From positions 161,193 through 225,192 of the forward strand of contig NZ_QFRK01000010.1 in the NCBI RefSeq assembly GCF_003143855.1: a stretch of 64,000 bases of DNA. Direction: 5' to 3'. Source of the DNA: Streptomyces sp. NWU339. Its GTDB lineage: Bacteria > Actinomycetota > Actinomycetes > Streptomycetales > Streptomycetaceae. Position 1 is the stretch's first letter. The number at the start of each line of letters is the position of its first letter. The position numbers and the translations under genes were made by a program. Below, one piece after another: positions 61,436-64,000 of this stretch. The notes beneath the pieces were generated by a model. It was given only the letters and a program-made list of their open reading frames with translations, was not told the DNA's origin and made no database searches.

Positions 61436-61497
61436 TGATCGACTGATGGTCATCGAGTAGGCCGGCGTTCGCAGCACCGGCCGGGAAGGCACGCCCG

Positions 61498-62293
61498 TGC
61501 TCAGCGTAGTCAACGACGACGCAACGGCTTCCTGATCGACGAGATCGTCCGCGAGGGAGCGAGGAGGATGCTCGCCGCCGCCCTGGAGGCCGAAGTCAAC
61601 GCGTATATCGCCGAGTTGGCCGATCAGCGGGACGAGACCGGCCGTCGGCTCGTGGTCCGCAACGGCTACCACCAGCCCCGGCAGGTCACCACCGCGGCCG
61701 GCGCGGTCGAGGTGAAGGCGCCGCGGGTGAACGACAAGCGCGTCGACGAGCAGTCCGGCGAGCGCAAGCGGTTCTCCTCGAAGATTCTGCCGCCGTGGTG
61801 CCGCAAGTCGCCGAAGATCAGCGAGGTGCTGCCGCTGCTCTACCTGCACGGACTGTCGTCCGGCGACTTCGTGCCCGCCCTGGAGCAGTTCCTCGGCTCC
61901 TCCGCCGGGCTCTCTCCGGCGACGGTCATCCGGCTGACGGCGCAGTGGCAGGCCGACCACGCCGCGTTCATGGATCGCGACCTCGCCGAGGTCGACTACG
62001 TGTACGTGTGGGCCGACGGCGTCCACCCCAGGGTCCGGCTCGGGCAGGCCCACTCCCGCGTCCTGGTCCTGATGGGCGTGCGCCCGGACGGCAGCAAGGA
62101 GCTGATCGCCCTGGCCGAGGGGCTGCGGGAGTCGACCGAGTCCTGGGCGGACCTGCCGCGGGACTGCCGGCGGCGCGGCATGCGCGATCCGGAGCTCGTC
62201 GTGGGCGACGGGGCCATGGGCCTGTGGCGGGCCCTGGCGGAGGTGTTCCCCGCCACCCGCGAGCAAAGGTGCTGGGTTCACAAAACGGCCAAT
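61498..62293 (+). pseudogene. IS256-family transposase, truncated and frameshifted
   Basis: The N-terminal 60 percent of an IS256-family transposase: LAAALEAEVNAYIAELADQR, VEVKAPRVNDKRVDEQSGER, DFVPALEQFLGSSAGLSPAT, VYVWADGVHPRVRLG and CWVHKTAN. GTG at 61498 begins LSVVNDD, but the usual frame is lost within 12 codons (a few bases are missing near 61530), so the readable frame resumes at LIDEIVREGARRM. At 62293 the sequence stops matching and another IS begins. The third acidic residue and the C-terminus are gone, so it is dead. Confidence 0.85.
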
Positions 62294-64000
62294 GGGGCCT
62301 GTTGCGTTTTCGCCTGCTGGGGCTTGTGGGATTTGGGAGACTCGGCGGGTGGCCAAGGGTTTCCGCGTGGTGGAGCGCGATCAGCAGTTCCTGCTTCCTC
62401 CGGACATGCGGGAGTGGCTGCCGGAAGAGCATCTTGCCTGGTTCGTCCTGGACGCGGTGGCGGCGCTGTCGGACGGCTGCCGGGAGAAGTTGCGCTCGTC
62501 GTACCGGCTGGGCGGGGTGGGTCGGCAGGCGTACGACCCGGAGATGCTGCTGGCTCTGCTGATCTACGCGTATGCCGGCGGGGTGCGCTCGTCGCGGAAG
62601 ATCGAGCGGTTGTGCACCACCGACGTCGCCTTCAAGGTGATCTGCGGGCTGCGCGGGCCGGACCACACCACCATCGCCCGGTTCAGGGCCGAGCGGCTGG
62701 GGGTGGTGGAGGAGCTGTTCGCCGAGGTGCTGCGGCTGTGCGCACGGGCGGGGCTGGGACGGCTGGGTGAGGTGGCGTTGGATGGCACGAAAATCGCGGC
62801 CAATGCTTCGCTGCAGGCCACCCATGGGCGTGAGTGGTTCGCGAAGCAGGCCCGGGAGCTGCTGGAGCAGGCCGAACGGACCGATGCCGAGGAGAGCACA
62901 CGGTTTGGGCGGGAGCGGGGCGATGAACTGCCGGCCGGGCTGGCACGGCGGGCCGACCGGCTGGCCCGGCTGCGACGCGGGATCGCGGAGATCGAGGCGG
63001 AGGAGGCAGCCCGGGCCACGGCGTCCGAGCAGGTGGGTGCGCGCACCGCGGAGTTGTTGCGTGGCGGGCGGCTGGCGGGGCGGGCAGCTGATCGGGTCCG
63101 CAGGAGCATGGACCGGCGGGCCTGGCTGGAGGTGCGGCTGGAGGCGATCGGAGCGCAGATCGAACGGGCCGGGCAGCGGCTGGACGGCGAGCGGCAGGCG
63201 TGGGAACAGGCCCGCGCCGAGGGCAGGCCGCTGACCCCGCACACCTTCCGGGTCCACGATGCCCGCAAATACCTGCGGCGCAGGCTGGCGGCGTTCGCCG
63301 AGGTGGGGCAGGAATTGCAGCAGCGCCAAGGCGGCGGCGAGACGGCACGAGAGCCCCTGCCCGGGGCACCGGACGCGGGAAGCGGACAGCCGGACGAGGA
63401 GGCGCCGCGGGCGGGCAAGGTCAAACGCAATGCCACTGACCCCGACAGCCGGGTCATGCCGGTGCGGCACGGAGGCTGGGTGCAGGGATACAACGTGCAG
63501 GTGGTCGCGCTGGGCGACGGGGTGATCGCCGGGATCGAGGCGACCAACGACCCGATCGACGTTCACCAGTTGGCACCGATGCTCGCCCGCCTGCGCCAGA
63601 TCGCGCCGCTCCTGGTGAACAACCGCCCGGTGAGCCTGCGTGGCGAGCCCATTCAGCGTCCCGGTCGGCCGGCGCACGGCTTTCCGGTTAACGTCCTCCC
63701 GGCCCGAGCGGCCGATGCCGCGGCGGTCGTCAAGCCGGACAAGCCCGTTCCCAAAGCCGAGCTCGGCCTCGTCAACTCCCGCTCCGTACTGGGTCTGTGG
63801 GTCTCGGCGATGCTGATGGACGCTGGCTATCTCAGCTTGGAGAACCTCACCCTGCCCGGACCGAACCGGCTCATCGCCACCGGCAGGCAGCATTCCCTGC
63901 AGCAACGGGCCGCAGCCGAGCCGGCCCAGGGACCGCCACCGGCGGACGCCGACCCGATCCGCGCGATGGACCACCGCCTGCGCACCCCGCATGGCGCGGC
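62294..64000 (+). mobile_element. IS1182-family insertion sequence, right end beyond window
   Basis: Starts abruptly inside the IS256-type transposase at GGGGCCTGTTGCG and carries the transposase at 62349. Its terminal repeat and target duplication cannot be confirmed because the other end lies outside the window. Confidence 0.75.
62349..64000 (+). CDS. IS1182-family transposase, 3' end beyond window
   Basis: About 551 residues in one open frame to the window edge. The N-terminal DUF772-type DNA-binding region reads YDPEMLLALLIYAYAGG and RSSRKIERLCTTDVAFKVI; the DDE core begins LGEVALDGTKIAANASLQA; a long Arg/Glu-rich insert follows and then VQGYNVQVVALGDGVIAGIE and NDPIDVHQLAPMLARL. GTG at 62349 has GGGAG nine bases upstream. 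Apparently intact as far as it goes. Confidence 0.85.
   Translation, partial: MAKGFRVVERDQQFLLPPDMREWLPEEHLAWFVLDAVAALSDGCREKLRSSYRLGGVGRQAYDPEMLLALLIYAYAGGVRSSRKIERLCTTDVAFKVICGLRGPDHTTIARFRAERLGVVEELFAEVLRLCARAGLGRLGEVALDGTKIAANASLQATHGREWFAKQARELLEQAERTDAEESTRFGRERGDELPAGLARRADRLARLRRGIAEIEAEEAARATASEQVGARTAELLRGGRLAGRAADRVRRSMDRRAWLEVRLEAIGAQIERAGQRLDGERQAWEQARAEGRPLTPHTFRVHDARKYLRRRLAAFAEVGQELQQRQGGGETAREPLPGAPDAGSGQPDEEAPRAGKVKRNATDPDSRVMPVRHGGWVQGYNVQVVALGDGVIAGIEATNDPIDVHQLAPMLARLRQIAPLLVNNRPVSLRGEPIQRPGRPAHGFPVNVLPARAADAAAVVKPDKPVPKAELGLVNSRSVLGLWVSAMLMDAGYLSLENLTLPGPNRLIATGRQHSLQQRAAAEPAQGPPPADADPIRAMDHRLRTPHGA

Noticed and set aside
61968..63992. 674-codon open frame antisense to both transposases
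   Set aside because: Spans two unrelated mobile elements, so cannot be one gene.

Overview
The window is a stretch of Streptomyces chromosome. Evidence: very high G+C with strong third-position G/C bias, frequent GTG starts, many 4-bp ATGA/GTGA stop-start overlaps, and typical Streptomyces families (LAL-type LuxR regulators, DUF397/XRE pairs, HATPase anti-sigma-like proteins, DUF2637, AldO, factor-independent uricase). All calls come from reading the sequence; no database search was run.

Layout. 1-1.3 kb: two secreted wall hydrolases, a GH25 muramidase cut by the window edge and a PGRP amidase. 1.3-5.4 kb (minus strand): a urate-degradation operon (uraD, uraH, uricase, 8-oxoguanine deaminase) behind a regulator and a small protein; a dead integrase fragment lies just upstream. 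5.7-7.7 kb: a stand-alone cytochrome oxidase subunit I gene and a small membrane gene. 8.2-12.7 kb: the glyoxylate-salvage genes hyi and glxR (plus) and gcl (minus), whose two distant promoters share the same two-site operator design. 12.8-16.3 kb: a frameshifted zinc-ribbon gene, an acetyltransferase, a decayed ferredoxin-domain pseudogene, a muconolactone-isomerase-like protein, a DJ-1/PfpI protein and an uncharacterised gene. 16.4-16.55 kb: a probable structured small RNA ending in an 18-bp perfect hairpin. 16.7-23.7 kb: acyl-CoA synthetase, large LAL regulator, trypsin-like protease, SRPBCC protein.

23.7-31.1 kb holds a three-subunit xanthine dehydrogenase operon with its XdhC maturation factor downstream and a divergent PucR regulator. 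With the urate operon and the gcl/hyi/glxR genes, the window carries the top (xanthine to urate), the middle (urate toward allantoin) and the bottom (glyoxylate to glycerate) of purine catabolism; the allantoin-cleaving genes are not here. 31-47 kb is core or regulatory content: GntR regulator, an iron-boxed FhuF-like reductase, DUF2637, HATPase, XRE-sensor protein, pyruvate oxidase, PP2C-like protein, an ogt/ada-alkA DNA alkylation repair operon, rsgA, and a sigma-like/zinc-finger/CBM2 membrane protein. 47-58.8 kb: radical SAM protein divergent from alditol oxidase, a membrane-anchored alpha/alpha-toroid protein with a cupin-like partner, NUDIX, PEP-mutase family, glutamine amidotransferase, homocysteine methyltransferase, a WhiJ-type HATPase/XRE/DUF397 locus and an M48 protease.

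58.8-64 kb is a mobile zone: an orphan Imm1 immunity gene, a transposase remnant, an irregular tRNA-like sequence, DUF4259 and leucine-rich-repeat genes, and an IS256-family element broken by an IS1182-family element that runs off the right edge. No CRISPR array, rRNA operon or biosynthetic gene cluster was seen.
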